Shown here in pieces: positions 42,719 through 51,936 of a DNA stretch of 64,000 nt. The number at the start of each line of letters is the position of its first letter. Within the stretch, counting starts at the first letter, position 1. The notes beneath the pieces were generated by a model. It was not told the origin of the DNA. It was given only the letters and a program-made list of their open reading frames with translations, and searched no databases. A program made the translations under genes and the position numbers. The stretch covers positions 1 to 64,000 of the forward strand of contig JAFWZX010000034.1 in the NCBI GenBank assembly GCA_017517275.1, written 5' to 3'. The DNA is from Clostridia bacterium (GTDB taxonomy: Bacteria > Bacillota > Clostridia > UBA1212 > UBA1255).

Positions 42719-44197
42719 ATGGCCGGAAAATTAATGATTTATAATACACTATCAAGAAGAAAGGAAGAACTCAGGCCTCTTGCGGGAAATGAGATTTCAA
42801 TTTATTCATGTGGTCCTACGGTATACAATTACGCTCATATCGGTAATTTGAGAACGTACATCTTTATGGATACCTTGAGAAGAGTTCTTAAATATAACGG
42901 ATACAATCTTAAACACGTTATGAATATAACAGATGTAGGACATCTTGTTTCTGATGCCGATGAGGGCGAGGATAAGATGGTTAAGGCAGCCAAAGAACAG
43001 CAAAAATCTCCGTGGGAAATAGCTGAATATTACACAAAGATTTTTTTCAATGACCTTTCAAGATTAAATATTGATTTACCGGAGATTATTGAAAAGGTAA
43101 CAAATCATATAAATGACATGATTGATTTTGTTGTAAAGCTTCTTGAAGCAGGTGTTGCATACGAAACAAGTGACGGTATCTATTATGATATTTCAAAATT
43201 TTCTAATTACGGCAAGTTGTCACGTATGAACTTTGAAGAGCAGATTGCAGGTGCCAGTGAGAGAGTAGATGAGAACGTTGAAAAACGCCATCCGTCTGAC
43301 TTTGCGCTTTGGATTAAGGCTCCCAAGGAGCATATTATGCAATGGCCCAGTCCGTGGGGAATGGGGTATCCGGGATGGCATATTGAGTGTTCAACTCTTG
43401 CAAGGCTCTATCTTGGCGATGAGTTTGATATTCATACCGGCGGTGTTGATCATATTCCGATTCATCACGAGAATGAGATTGCTCAGTCTGAAGCATTGAC
43501 CGGCAAAAAGGTTACGCAGTATTGGATGCATGCAGAATTCCTTTTGGTAAATAACGGTAAAATGTCAAAGAGCCTTGGCAATACCTATACAATCGACAAT
43601 CTGGAAGAAAAAGGCTTTTCACCACTGTGCTACAGATATTTCTGCTTAAACGGCAATTACAGAAATAAATTGAATTTTACATGGGATTCTTTGGCTGCTG
43701 CCAAATCTTCTCTGCAGCATTTCTATGAAGCGCTTAAGAAGCATAAGGATGCAGGCGACACGGATATTAGCGAGACAGTCGGAGCTGACAGCAAGCTGGC
43801 CGGTTTCAACGATGAGAACGTAGGTAAGAACATTCTGGATGTATACAAGTCGGAATTTGATAATGCGGTAAATGATGACCTTAATATTCCGCTGGCGTTG
43901 GGAGTTGTATGGAATGCTTTGAGATATCCTGTTAAAAGCAAAAAGATTTACGATTTTGTCGTAGCGACAGACGTTATTTTAGGTCTTGATATGGAAAAGC
44001 AAGTGGCAAAAATCTCCGAGGATGCAAAAGAAGAGCAATCTTTCAGCCCTGAGATTATGGAGCTTGTAGAGAAGAGAACTCAGGCAAAGAAAGATAAACA
44101 GTATGCTTTGGCAGATGAGATTCGTGCAAAGTTGCTTGAGATGGGTATTGTGCTTACAGATACGAAGGACGGCGTAAAGGTTGCCTACAAACAGTAA
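42719..44197 (+). CDS. cysS: Cysteinyl-tRNA synthetase
   Basis: Class I synthetase that charges tRNA-Cys, 492 residues. Zinc and active-site motifs are intact: YSCGPTVYNYAHIGN with the HIGN-type signature, WHIECS, GGVDHIPIHHENEIAQ and the KMSKS loop as GKMSKSLGN. The C-terminal anticodon-binding helices close with EKRTQAKKDKQYALADEIR. ATG 42719 is set by AAAGGTGA; the in-frame GTG at 42710 overlaps that site. sigH starts 17 bases before its stop. Confidence 0.97.
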   Translation: MAGKLMIYNTLSRRKEELRPLAGNEISIYSCGPTVYNYAHIGNLRTYIFMDTLRRVLKYNGYNLKHVMNITDVGHLVSDADEGEDKMVKAAKEQQKSPWEIAEYYTKIFFNDLSRLNIDLPEIIEKVTNHINDMIDFVVKLLEAGVAYETSDGIYYDISKFSNYGKLSRMNFEEQIAGASERVDENVEKRHPSDFALWIKAPKEHIMQWPSPWGMGYPGWHIECSTLARLYLGDEFDIHTGGVDHIPIHHENEIAQSEALTGKKVTQYWMHAEFLLVNNGKMSKSLGNTYTIDNLEEKGFSPLCYRYFCLNGNYRNKLNFTWDSLAAAKSSLQHFYEALKKHKDAGDTDISETVGADSKLAGFNDENVGKNILDVYKSEFDNAVNDDLNIPLALGVVWNALRYPVKSKKIYDFVVATDVILGLDMEKQVAKISEDAKEEQSFSPEIMELVEKRTQAKKDKQYALADEIRAKLLEMGIVLTDTKDGVKVAYKQ

Positions 44198-44753
44198 AGA
44201 CTTCAGTGATGAATATTACGCAAACCTTGCACGGAGTGGAGATGACTTCGCGTGTGAGTATTTATTAGATAAATACAAGTCTGTCGTACGCTCTGTCTCC
44301 AGAACCTTTTATTTAGTAGGAGCAGAGGGCGAAGATATTGTACAGGAGGGAATGATAGGTCTTTACAAGGCCGTTTGCACTTACAGCAGCGATAGGAACG
44401 TTCCTTTTGAGAGCTACGCGAAACTATGCATCAGAAGTCAGATTCTGACCGCGATTAAGAATGCGTCCAGGAAGAAACACGGCCCTCTTAATGATTACGT
44501 CCCAATGGACGACAGTAATTTAAACAGACAATTTGTCAGTGATCCTGAAGAACAGTTTATAACTGATGAATCATACGATACCCTTCAGGGCGCATTAAAC
44601 GAGAGTCTCAGTAAATTCGAGGTATCCGTATTGAGTTTGTATCTTGCGGGCAATACATATAGGGAAATATCGGAACTTTTGAGTAAAGATATAAAAGCTA
44701 TAGACAATGCCTTGCAGCGGATTAAGGCAAAGCTTAAGAGCTTAAGAGATTGA
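44181..44753 (+). CDS. sigH: RNA polymerase sigma factor SigH (Spo0H-like)
   Basis: A 190-residue sigma-70 factor of the SigH group, which in Bacillus and Clostridia runs the switch to sporulation or competence. Region 2 holds EDIVQEGMIGLYKAV and SYAKLCIRSQILTAIK; region 4 holds LYLAGNTYREISELL and DNALQRIKAKLK, near-identical in pattern to B. subtilis SigH. It overlaps the end of cysS by 17 bases from a TTG start, matching the cysS-to-sigH gene order in Bacillota though the usual rlmB and yacP genes between are missing. It may also drive the following exported protein. Confidence 0.93.
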   Translation: MPTNSKDFSDEYYANLARSGDDFACEYLLDKYKSVVRSVSRTFYLVGAEGEDIVQEGMIGLYKAVCTYSSDRNVPFESYAKLCIRSQILTAIKNASRKKHGPLNDYVPMDDSNLNRQFVSDPEEQFITDESYDTLQGALNESLSKFEVSVLSLYLAGNTYREISELLSKDIKAIDNALQRIKAKLKSLRD

Positions 44754-44762
44754 GAGACACGA

Positions 44763-45824
44763 ATGATAAAAGCAAATTCTTTTATAGGAAAATATCTGAG
44801 AAAAATCGCAACCTTATGCTTTGTTGCGACAATCTTAGCTACTGCTTTTATTTCACATTTCAGAGTTAATTCATACAGTGTAGGATATAAAGAAGCGATT
44901 TTACTGGGAAAGTTAGGGATTTTCACAGGATATGAAGAAGGTATTGATGATACTGAATTCAGAGACTTTCTACAGGATAAAGCCACGGTGGAAACTGCCA
45001 TTATATCGTTAAAGCGTATGCAGGGTGCGTACAATATTGACGGTATAGACGGCAATCTTCTCAATGAAGATGAGATGTATCTATATTACAAATATCTGGA
45101 TATTGAAGGTGTCCCCGTGTTACTGGCACCCGGGTCAAAAACGTCTGAGAACATTTCTTCTCAGGAAGCATATATTATGGTGGCTACAGCGCTGGGCTAT
45201 ACTGAGCAGGATTATACTATAGCTGATGAGCAGACTGGAGAACTTACACAGAATATATTTGATTTTATGATGGCCAAGGGATTTGGTTTTTCTATTCCCG
45301 TTGAGAAGATTGACGAGCTGACAAACGGAGAACTTGCCTGTATTATTTTTGAGGCCTTCTATTCTATTCCGAAAGGCGCAGATATTCAGGTATATCGGAT
45401 TCGTGCTAATATTAATTCAGATTTTAAACTTTTTTTACTGGAAAACGGATTGTATGATGATATTCCTGAGGAGTATGCCCCGCTATTTGTAGACGGTATT
45501 TATTCGCAAAATTCTTTTTTTGCGTTCCTTGGTGAAAATAATGACGGTACTAAGCCAAAAAATGAGTGGGGTGCGAAATACAATTTTGTGAAAAAAAACG
45601 AAGCCGATGAATATATAGAGCTTCTGAAAGCAAACGGATTTATTATGGATTCGCAGTATAAAATGGAGCATGATGACTCCGGATTGGTTAATAATTATAT
45701 TGTTACGCTGATGTACAAGACGATAGATTACGAGTATAATGGTGCTATCATTGAGATGACATCGTATTGTGTATTAAGATTCGATACAGATAACGACGTA
45801 TTGGAATGGAATTTATTAATTTGA
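44763..45824 (+). CDS. Exported protein with S-layer-homology-like units, unknown function
   Basis: A 353-residue protein with an N-terminal hydrophobic signal or anchor (IATLCFVATILATAFI). Two stretches read like S-layer homology units, YKEAILLGKLGIFTGYEEG and SSQEAYIMVATALGYTE, so it may dock to wall polymers. The C-terminal 120 residues are beta-rich (NYIVTLMYKTIDYEYNGAII) and unrecognised. It begins nine bases after sigH and 20 bases before thyA, in the same direction, so it is probably in one transcript with both. Not assignable to a named family. Confidence 0.65.
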   Translation: MIKANSFIGKYLRKIATLCFVATILATAFISHFRVNSYSVGYKEAILLGKLGIFTGYEEGIDDTEFRDFLQDKATVETAIISLKRMQGAYNIDGIDGNLLNEDEMYLYYKYLDIEGVPVLLAPGSKTSENISSQEAYIMVATALGYTEQDYTIADEQTGELTQNIFDFMMAKGFGFSIPVEKIDELTNGELACIIFEAFYSIPKGADIQVYRIRANINSDFKLFLLENGLYDDIPEEYAPLFVDGIYSQNSFFAFLGENNDGTKPKNEWGAKYNFVKKNEADEYIELLKANGFIMDSQYKMEHDDSGLVNNYIVTLMYKTIDYEYNGAIIEMTSYCVLRFDTDNDVLEWNLLI

Positions 45825-45843
45825 TTTTTTGGAGGGAAATGAA

Positions 45844-46674
45844 ATGAGCAGCGCAGATATAGCTTTTATCAACACGTGCAAGGACATTATCGAAAATGGC
45901 GTTAAAGTTACAGAAGGAAATGTCAGACCTAAATGGCCTGATGGTACACCGGCATATACAATAAAGAAATTTGGTGTTGTCAACAGATATGATCTGAGCA
46001 AGGAATTTCCTTTGATTACAATAAGACCAATAAAGCTCTCTGCTGCCATAGACGAGATTCTTTGGATATGGCAAAAGAAATCTAACAATATACATGATCT
46101 TAAAAGTCATATCTGGGATAGCTGGGCAGATGAGAATGGTTCTATCGGCAAGGCATACGGATATCAGATGGGAGTAAAGCATAAGTATAAAGAAGGGGAA
46201 TTCGATATGGTCGACAGGGTAATTTACGATCTTAAAAATAACCCGGCAAGCCGCAGAATTATGACAAATTTATATAATTTTCAGGATTTGCACGAGATGG
46301 CTCTTTATCCGTGTGCGTATAGCATGACTTTTAACGTAGTAGGAGGCAAGCTTTGTGCAATTTTGAATCAACGTTCTCAGGATATGTTAGCGGCTAACGC
46401 GTGGAACGTAGCCCAGTACGCGGCGTTGGTATATATGATTGCCCAGGTGACCGATCTTGAACCGGGCGAGCTGGTACACGTAATTGCTGATGCTCATATC
46501 TATGACAGACATATTCCGATTGTAGAAGAACTTATAAAGCGCCCTGCTTTTGACGCGCCTAAGGTTACTTTGGATAAGTCTATCAAGGATTTCTATCAGT
46601 TTACTCCGGAGAGTTTTACGGTTGAAAATTACGTTCACGGCGACAAGGTCGGAAGATTTGAAGTAGCTATATAA
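45844..46674 (+). CDS. thyA: Thymidylate synthase
   Basis: Makes dTMP from dUMP with methylene-tetrahydrofolate. A 276-residue ThyA protein, with the arginine-containing N-terminal segment, IWDSWADENGSIGKAYGYQ, catalytic cysteine in LYPCAYSMTFNV (usually PPCH), QRSQDMLAANAWN and the DAHIYDRHI end. Start ATG 45844 follows GGAGGG; the TTG at 45829 is rejected. It is paired with folA, 13 bases on, which regenerates its folate, a normal pairing. Confidence 0.95.
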   Translation: MSSADIAFINTCKDIIENGVKVTEGNVRPKWPDGTPAYTIKKFGVVNRYDLSKEFPLITIRPIKLSAAIDEILWIWQKKSNNIHDLKSHIWDSWADENGSIGKAYGYQMGVKHKYKEGEFDMVDRVIYDLKNNPASRRIMTNLYNFQDLHEMALYPCAYSMTFNVVGGKLCAILNQRSQDMLAANAWNVAQYAALVYMIAQVTDLEPGELVHVIADAHIYDRHIPIVEELIKRPAFDAPKVTLDKSIKDFYQFTPESFTVENYVHGDKVGRFEVAI

Positions 46675-46687
46675 GAGAGGTTTTATT

Positions 46688-47188
46688 ATGAATTTAATCG
46701 TTGCTGTAGATAAAGAATGGGGAATCGGATACAAAGGAGATTTGCTTGTTCGGTCAAAAGAAGATCTTAAGAATTTTGCAGCCTTGACAACAGGGAAAGT
46801 TGTTATCTTAGGCTCAAATACTCTTGCTACTTTTCCGGGCGGAAGAGTTCTTAAGAACAGAGTAAATATTGTTCTTCATCCTTCTGAGGATTACGCTCCG
46901 GAAGGAGCGATTGTTGCTCACAGCATCGAAGAGGCTGTTTCAATATCAAATCAGTATCCTTCAGAAGATGTTTTTGTCATCGGCGGCGCCAGCGTATATA
47001 AGCAGATGTTGCCTTATTGCAACAGAGCGTATGTTACAAAGTTTGATAAATCCTACGTTAAGGATGCGTATTTTCCTGATCTTGATGCAGATCCGGCATG
47101 GAGACTTGATAAAGTAAGTGAGCTCGTTTCTTCTCAGGCAGACGGGCAGGAATGCAATTTTTATTTCACAGAATACGTACGAATTTGA
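46688..47188 (+). CDS. folA: Dihydrofolate reductase
   Basis: NADPH-dependent reductase recycling dihydrofolate formed by ThyA. A 166-residue enzyme with LIVAVDKEWGIGYKGDLL (active-site Trp and the folate-binding acidic residue on the following helix), KVVILGSNTLATFPGGR and VFVIGGASVYKQML cofactor strands. AGAGAGG sets ATG 46688. It is the last gene of the thyA-folA pair; the next gene's true start lies after its stop. Confidence 0.94.
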   Translation: MNLIVAVDKEWGIGYKGDLLVRSKEDLKNFAALTTGKVVILGSNTLATFPGGRVLKNRVNIVLHPSEDYAPEGAIVAHSIEEAVSISNQYPSEDVFVIGGASVYKQMLPYCNRAYVTKFDKSYVKDAYFPDLDADPAWRLDKVSELVSSQADGQECNFYFTEYVRI

Positions 47189-47256
47189 CAAAGAAAAAAC
47201 AATTTAAACGTATATACTTCCGAATGAAGAGTGTTAATAATTCAGAGGTGTTTGTC

Positions 47257-49176
47257 TTGTTGTCTAAAAAAACAGCTATCTTTTTGCTTATATCTATTTT
47301 GGTTATTTGCCTCCTTACTCCGGGGTGTTCCGGAACCATGGACTCCACGATTGATAATCTTTTTGACGCAGACGGTAAGCAGGATCAAGATTTTCCTGCA
47401 GAGGATACGAAGGTGTTACTGGAGAACGTTTCTTCCGGCGCTACGGTTGATTATTCTGATTTTGACGGTGATAATTCGGTTACGTCTTCTGACGGAGAGC
47501 TTGTGAAAATTTTACTTGATGACGAGAATACAAAGATTGAAGGGGACTTTTCACAGGTTGTTGAATTTATTGACAAAGACAATCAGCAGATTATAAATAT
47601 TACTGCCGGCGGTGTTTATTTGCTTTCCGGCAGACTTTCAAATGGGCAGATATACGTTGATAGCGGTGAGGCACAGGTGCGCCTTATTTTTAGCAACGTT
47701 AACGTCAGTTGCCGTGGCAATGCACCGATTTATCTGAACAACGGTAAGAAGGTTGTTATTACGTTGGCTGAGGGCAGTGATAATTTCCTGTCGGATACGG
47801 AGGATTACAGTCAAGCCTCCTGTGAAACGGATTCGACTACGGGTGAGGTGTCATATGAGCCGAACGGAGCACTTTTCAGTAAGAAGAGTCTTACAATAAA
47901 CGGTAGTGGAAGGCTTACAATAGACGGTAATTTTAATAATGGTATTTCATGTAAGGATGAACTTAAGATTATTGATGCTAAAGTTTGCGTTAAGGCGGTA
48001 AATAATGGAATCAAAGGTAACGATTTTGTAGCTTTGCGTAATGCTGAGATTGTAGTTGATTCTATAGGAGACGGTATTAAATCTTCTAAGGACAACAACG
48101 TGCTTAAGGGCTTTGTTTGTATTGATGGCAGTAACGTCAAGGTGACTTCAGGAGAGGACGGTATACAGGCCGTGACTACTGTCGCAGTATATGACGGAGT
48201 GTTGTCTGTAAATGCCACTTTGAAAGGCATTAAATCAGATAATGCGATGTTGATTGCAGGCGGTACTGCTTATGTTACGTCTTCCTCTGACGACACTCTT
48301 AATTCAAATGACTTTATTGATATAGTTGGCGGTGATATTACGCTGTCTGCCAAAGATGACGGCATTCATGCCGACAATGAGATTTGTATCAAGGCGGGAA
48401 AAGTGTCAGTTGTTAAGTCTTACGAGGGTATTGAAGCCTGCTTGATTAACGTAGAAGGGGGCAACGTCTCTGTTGTTTCAAGCGATGACGGTTTTAATGC
48501 GTCAAACGGCAATGGCGGCAATGGCGGCAATGGCGGTATGGGTGGCATGGGTGGTCCCGGATGGAGGATGGATAGTGCCGGCTCAGGTGCGTCCGGCGGC
48601 GCTAACGCGAACAAAACGTGCGAACTTAACATCAGTGGCGGCAGTGTTTATGTTAACGCCTCCGGTGACGGTTTGGATTCAAACGGTAATATAACGTTCA
48701 CCGGCGGTACCACAATTGTTAACGGGCCTACAAGCGGTGGCAACGGAATATTGGACAGTGGCGACGGAGGGTACCAGATTTTGGTGAAAGGCGGTACTTT
48801 GATCGCTGCCGGAACGAGTAGTATGCTTGATACTCCGTCTTCTCAGTCTACTCAATGCGTAGTAGTTGCTACTATGAGCTCTTCTTTAAACGATCTTGCC
48901 ATTGTTAATTCTGACGGTGAAACAATTGTCAGATTTACTCCTGATAAGCAATATCAGGCGGTGATTATTTCTTCGCCCTTGCTGAAAGTGGGGGAGACAT
49001 ACGGACTGTATACAGGATCTTCTTCCGGTACTCTTGTTGCTGAGTTTAAAGTATCTTCTGTTTTGACTACTATCGGAAACGGTGCCGGCGGTATGGGAGG
49101 ACCGGGCGGTATGGGCAGACCCGGGTCGGGTTCCGGATCTGATTGGCCCGGCGGAGGGCGTCCGGGACGCTGGTGA
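47257..49176 (+). CDS. Cthe_2159-like beta-helix carbohydrate-binding lipoprotein
   Basis: A 639-residue lipoprotein (lipobox TPGC). The body is a right-handed beta-helix of the Cthe_2159 type, a polygalacturonate/cellulose-binding family: NITAGGVYLLSGRLSNGQIY, SKKSLTINGSGRLTI and repeated coils such as VNNGIKGNDFVALRNAEI, DGIKSSKDNNVL, DGIHADNEICIKAG, DGLDSNGNITFTGG. Two Gly-rich inserts (NGGNGGNGGMGGMGGPG; GGMGGPGGMGRPGSGSG near the end) are notable. An AGAGGTG site (47243-47250) favours a TTG start at 47257 or 47260; the frame back to 47152 overlaps folA. The ligand is probably a plant-type polysaccharide. Confidence 0.85.
   Translation: MLSKKTAIFLLISILVICLLTPGCSGTMDSTIDNLFDADGKQDQDFPAEDTKVLLENVSSGATVDYSDFDGDNSVTSSDGELVKILLDDENTKIEGDFSQVVEFIDKDNQQIINITAGGVYLLSGRLSNGQIYVDSGEAQVRLIFSNVNVSCRGNAPIYLNNGKKVVITLAEGSDNFLSDTEDYSQASCETDSTTGEVSYEPNGALFSKKSLTINGSGRLTIDGNFNNGISCKDELKIIDAKVCVKAVNNGIKGNDFVALRNAEIVVDSIGDGIKSSKDNNVLKGFVCIDGSNVKVTSGEDGIQAVTTVAVYDGVLSVNATLKGIKSDNAMLIAGGTAYVTSSSDDTLNSNDFIDIVGGDITLSAKDDGIHADNEICIKAGKVSVVKSYEGIEACLINVEGGNVSVVSSDDGFNASNGNGGNGGNGGMGGMGGPGWRMDSAGSGASGGANANKTCELNISGGSVYVNASGDGLDSNGNITFTGGTTIVNGPTSGGNGILDSGDGGYQILVKGGTLIAAGTSSMLDTPSSQSTQCVVVATMSSSLNDLAIVNSDGETIVRFTPDKQYQAVIISSPLLKVGETYGLYTGSSSGTLVAEFKVSSVLTTIGNGAGGMGGPGGMGRPGSGSGSDWPGGGRPGRW
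48511..48537 (+). repeat. Three 9-bp tandem repeats in the Gly-rich insert
   Basis: AATGGCGGC, AATGGCGGC, AATGGCGGT back to back, coding Asn-Gly-Gly; more degenerate GGT/GGC repeats follow. In frame, so copy number may vary harmlessly. Confidence 0.8.
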
Positions 49177-49231
49177 ATGACTGCAGTAGCTTTACGGATA
49201 GTAAATATTTTTATTGAAAGAAGGTAATTTC

Positions 49232-50302
49232 ATGAAGCATGTAATAAGAATACTCACACTTATCCTCGTTATATCCACTTTGACGGGCCTTTGCGCTTGT
49301 TATCGCCGTGTCAAAGACTCGTCGGATGTGTGGTTCGATTATGAGCTTAACGAAGACCGTACCGGCTACGAGATAACCGGTTCTAATATTGCCGGAGAAG
49401 AGCCCGGCGTTATATGGCAAATGGTTGACGTGGTAATTCCTTCAGAATATCGCGGCAAGCCTGTTACAAAGATTGGATATGAGGCTTTCAAAAACAGCCG
49501 GATTTTGGCAAGTGTAACTATACCTGACACCGTAGAGGGTATCGTTGCAGATGCTTTTGCAAATTGCACTGCACTAACCGAGGTACATATACCTGGAAGT
49601 GTACAGCAGTTTGGCGGCTGGGCATTTGCAGGCTGTACTTCATTATCTAAAATTACAGTAGATTCAAGCAATATGTATTTCACCTCCAAGGATAACGTAG
49701 TGTATACGAAAGACGGTGCTGAACTTGTCCTCTATGCGCCGGCAAAGAAGGATACAAGATTTGAAATTCCTCGCGGTGTTACTTCCATAAACAGATACTC
49801 CTTCAGACATTGCATCTATCTTGAAGATCTTATTATACCGGACACCGTAACGGATATTTCATACGAATCGATCATGTTTTGTACGGCCTTGCGCGGGGTT
49901 GATATCAGTAAAAATAATCCGGAATATCAATCAATAGACGGGAATTTATATAGCAAAGACGGCAGGAAATTTTTGCGCTTCTACGCAGATAACAAGCCGA
50001 CTGCGCTGGTATTACCGGATAGTGTTACAACTATTGAATCCTTAGCCGCATATTATTGCCGGAATCTAACAGAAGTTACTATCCCGTCTAACTTGATATA
50101 TATAGGAGACGGAGCCTTTTCACAATGCACCAATCTAAAAAAAGCCACCTTTGAAAATCCGTTTGGATGGAAAGTGATACCGACACATGGAAAGTTTTCC
50201 TCTGCAATAGATCTCAAGTCAGGAGATCTTATGTCTCCCGAGAAAAATGCAAAATATCTGACGCACGATTACAATAACTATGAATGGGAATGCACAGACT
50301 GA
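49232..50302 (+). CDS. BspA-type leucine-rich-repeat lipoprotein
   Basis: A 356-residue lipoprotein (signal MKHVIRILTLILVISTLTG, lipobox LCAC). The mature part is BspA-like LRR_5 repeats: VTIPDTVEGIVADAFANC, VHIPGSVQQFGGWAFAGC, LIIPDTVTDISYESIMFC, VTIPSNLIYIGDGAFSQC. Such proteins bind host or plant surfaces. Start ATG 49232 follows AAGGT; the ATG at 49214 lies before the ribosome site. It follows the Cthe_2159-like gene in the same direction with a 55-base gap. Confidence 0.88.
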   Translation: MKHVIRILTLILVISTLTGLCACYRRVKDSSDVWFDYELNEDRTGYEITGSNIAGEEPGVIWQMVDVVIPSEYRGKPVTKIGYEAFKNSRILASVTIPDTVEGIVADAFANCTALTEVHIPGSVQQFGGWAFAGCTSLSKITVDSSNMYFTSKDNVVYTKDGAELVLYAPAKKDTRFEIPRGVTSINRYSFRHCIYLEDLIIPDTVTDISYESIMFCTALRGVDISKNNPEYQSIDGNLYSKDGRKFLRFYADNKPTALVLPDSVTTIESLAAYYCRNLTEVTIPSNLIYIGDGAFSQCTNLKKATFENPFGWKVIPTHGKFSSAIDLKSGDLMSPEKNAKYLTHDYNNYEWECTD

Positions 50303-50310
50303 TTTATTGA

Positions 50311-50838
50311 TTATTTACTGACAGCTGATGTCGGAATTTCGAAAATGCCAAGTTCCGGTGTATTATATGTGAAAATAACAAATAACAGTCCGACTACAAT
50401 CAGCAGAATAACAGCAATTCCCGGTGATTTAAGCCATAAGGATACTGTGGAATTCAATATTTTTCTCGTTTCATAAAAATAAACAATAGCTGCCGTTAAG
50501 AAATAAATGGAAATATTCAGCCAATCGGGAGATGTGTCGATTGCGCCGTTATAAGTATAAAAAAAGACAGGAATCAACACGAGACCTATAATAATACCCT
50601 GTGCCTTAATACAAAAGAAGCTGTCAATATTTTTAAATGCCGAAGATTGGACCAGTGCAAATATAAGCATTGGCCAGAAGAGTAATTTCATATGTTCCCA
50701 AGTGGATTCATTTATCGCACAAAAAGGAGCAACGATAGCGGCTCTGCCGGTCCAATTATAAAGAAAATGCAACAAAACTCCGGATAAAGAAGTAAATATA
50801 AAGCCTAATAATTGCCATATGCAGACAGATCGTTTCAT
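50311..50838 (-). CDS. DUF6512-like membrane protein
   Basis: A 175-residue integral membrane protein with about five helices. The N-terminal region GVLLHFLYNWTG and NESTWEHMKLLFWPML match the pattern of DUF6512, an uncharacterised clostridial family. It is convergent with the BspA-like gene (9-base gap) and divergent from the riboswitch. A ribosome site is not obvious (minus strand AAGGTG about 8 bases before ATG 50838). Function unknown. Confidence 0.7.
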   Translation of the reverse strand: MKRSVCIWQLLGFIFTSLSGVLLHFLYNWTGRAAIVAPFCAINESTWEHMKLLFWPMLIFALVQSSAFKNIDSFFCIKAQGIIIGLVLIPVFFYTYNGAIDTSPDWLNISIYFLTAAIVYFYETRKILNSTVSLWLKSPGIAVILLIVVGLLFVIFTYNTPELGIFEIPTSAVSK

Positions 50839-50925
50839 GTTTCACCTTAATAATGTATTTGATAGTAGTGTATTCATTAGTACAGAAAATATACCTTCGT
50901 TCCCACAATAAACGTAGCTTTATCA

Positions 50926-50955
50926 TTGACACACCGGCTTTATCGGTGCTATAAT
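50926..50955 (+). promoter_or_regulatory. Sigma-A promoter for the TPP-controlled importer
   Basis: TTGACA (50926-50931), 18-base spacer, TATAAT (50950-50955); start near 50962, just before the riboswitch. Confidence 0.75.
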
Positions 50956-50963
50956 CATGCCAC

Positions 50964-51059
50964 ATGCTAGGGGAGCTGCTTTGAGTTCAAGCGGCTGAGA
51001 ATGTCACCGGTGACAAACCCTCATTACTTGATCCGATTAATATCGGCGTAGGGAAGCAT
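50964..51059 (+). promoter_or_regulatory. TPP (THI-box) riboswitch
   Basis: Classic THI element: P1 arms ATGCT/AGCAT (50964-50968, 51055-51059), AGGGGAGCTG, GGCTGAGA, an internal hairpin, and the conserved TTGATCCGATTAATATCGGCGTAGGGA-type tail. Bound thiamine pyrophosphate should favour the terminator at 51090 and switch off the importer. Confidence 0.93.
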
Positions 51060-51089
51060 AAACAATTACAAAATAATTGATTATGGTCT

Positions 51090-51126
51090 CCTTACATGTA
51101 ACCAAGCATGTAAGGCTTTTTTATTT
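51090..51126 (+). terminator. Attenuator terminator of the TPP riboswitch
   Basis: CCTTACATG/CATGTAAGG (51090-51098, 51107-51115), eight-base loop, then six T (51117-51122) and more T beyond. It precedes the first importer gene by about 20 bases. Confidence 0.85.
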
Positions 51127-51144
51127 TAACCCAAAAGGTGTTGA

Positions 51145-51933
51145 TTGCAGACAATGAGAACTTCAATCAAAAGAATACTTAACAAGTCATATGCCATAAT
51201 AGGGATAATACTGCTATTGGGTGTTTGGCAACTTGTTTGTAGTCTGGAATTGGTTCCCGGATTTATGCTTCCGTCACCGATTTCAGTTGCAAAAGCATTA
51301 GGCGAAGACTTTTCGCTTTTGATGCAACATACAAAAACAACACTTTTAGAGGCACTTTTAGGATTGACAATAGGAGTTGCGATAGGTTTTTTATTAGCAA
51401 TAATGATGGATTCTTTCAAATTACTCAAGAAGATAACGTATCCCCTCCTTATAATCTCACAAACCATACCAACCGTCGCAATCGCGCCGCTGCTTGTGCT
51501 ATGGTTTGGCTATGAAATGCTTCCGAAAGTTGTATTGATAGTACTTACCACATTTTTCCCTATCGCTATTGGGCTGTACGAAGGTTTCAGCTCATGCGAC
51601 AGCGATTGTATTAATTTACTTCGCTCGATGGGGGCAAGTAAATTACAAATATTCGGATATGTGAAAATACCGGGAGCCGTTACACCGTTCTTCTCTGCTT
51701 TGAAAATATCTGCTTCATATTCAATCGTAGGAGCGGTAATTTCCGAGTGGTTAGGCGGCTTTGAAGGACTTGGCGTATACATGACCCGTGTAAAAAAGGC
51801 GTACCAATATGATAAAATGTTTGCGGTAATAATATTAATATCAATTCTTAGTTTGATTTTGATGGGGATCATTTCCTTTGCACACAAAAAATTAACACCA
51901 TGGGAACAAATTACAAAAAAAGGAGAAGACTGA
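51145..51933 (+). CDS. thiX: Thiamine-precursor ABC importer, permease
   Basis: A 262-residue permease of the SsuC/TauC/ThiX type with about six helices and the EAA coupling loop INLLRSMGASKLQIFGYVKIP. The TPP riboswitch upstream and the ThiY-like receptor downstream point to import of a pyrimidine precursor (formylaminopyrimidine/HMP). AAAAGGTG at 51133-51140 fits TTG 51145; ATG 51154 is an alternative start. The next gene starts three bases after its stop. Confidence 0.88.
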   Translation: MQTMRTSIKRILNKSYAIIGIILLLGVWQLVCSLELVPGFMLPSPISVAKALGEDFSLLMQHTKTTLLEALLGLTIGVAIGFLLAIMMDSFKLLKKITYPLLIISQTIPTVAIAPLLVLWFGYEMLPKVVLIVLTTFFPIAIGLYEGFSSCDSDCINLLRSMGASKLQIFGYVKIPGAVTPFFSALKISASYSIVGAVISEWLGGFEGLGVYMTRVKKAYQYDKMFAVIILISILSLILMGIISFAHKKLTPWEQITKKGED

Positions 51934-51936
51934 TAT

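Noticed and set aside
47152..47256. Upstream extension of the Cthe_2159-like lipoprotein to 47152
   Set aside because: It overlaps folA and puts 35 charged residues before the lipoprotein signal; the AGAGGTG at 47243 points to the later TTG.
48511..48570. Gly-rich repeat as a possible CRISPR or mobile element
   Set aside because: Nine-base in-frame repeats without spacers; it is coding sequence of a low-complexity protein insert.
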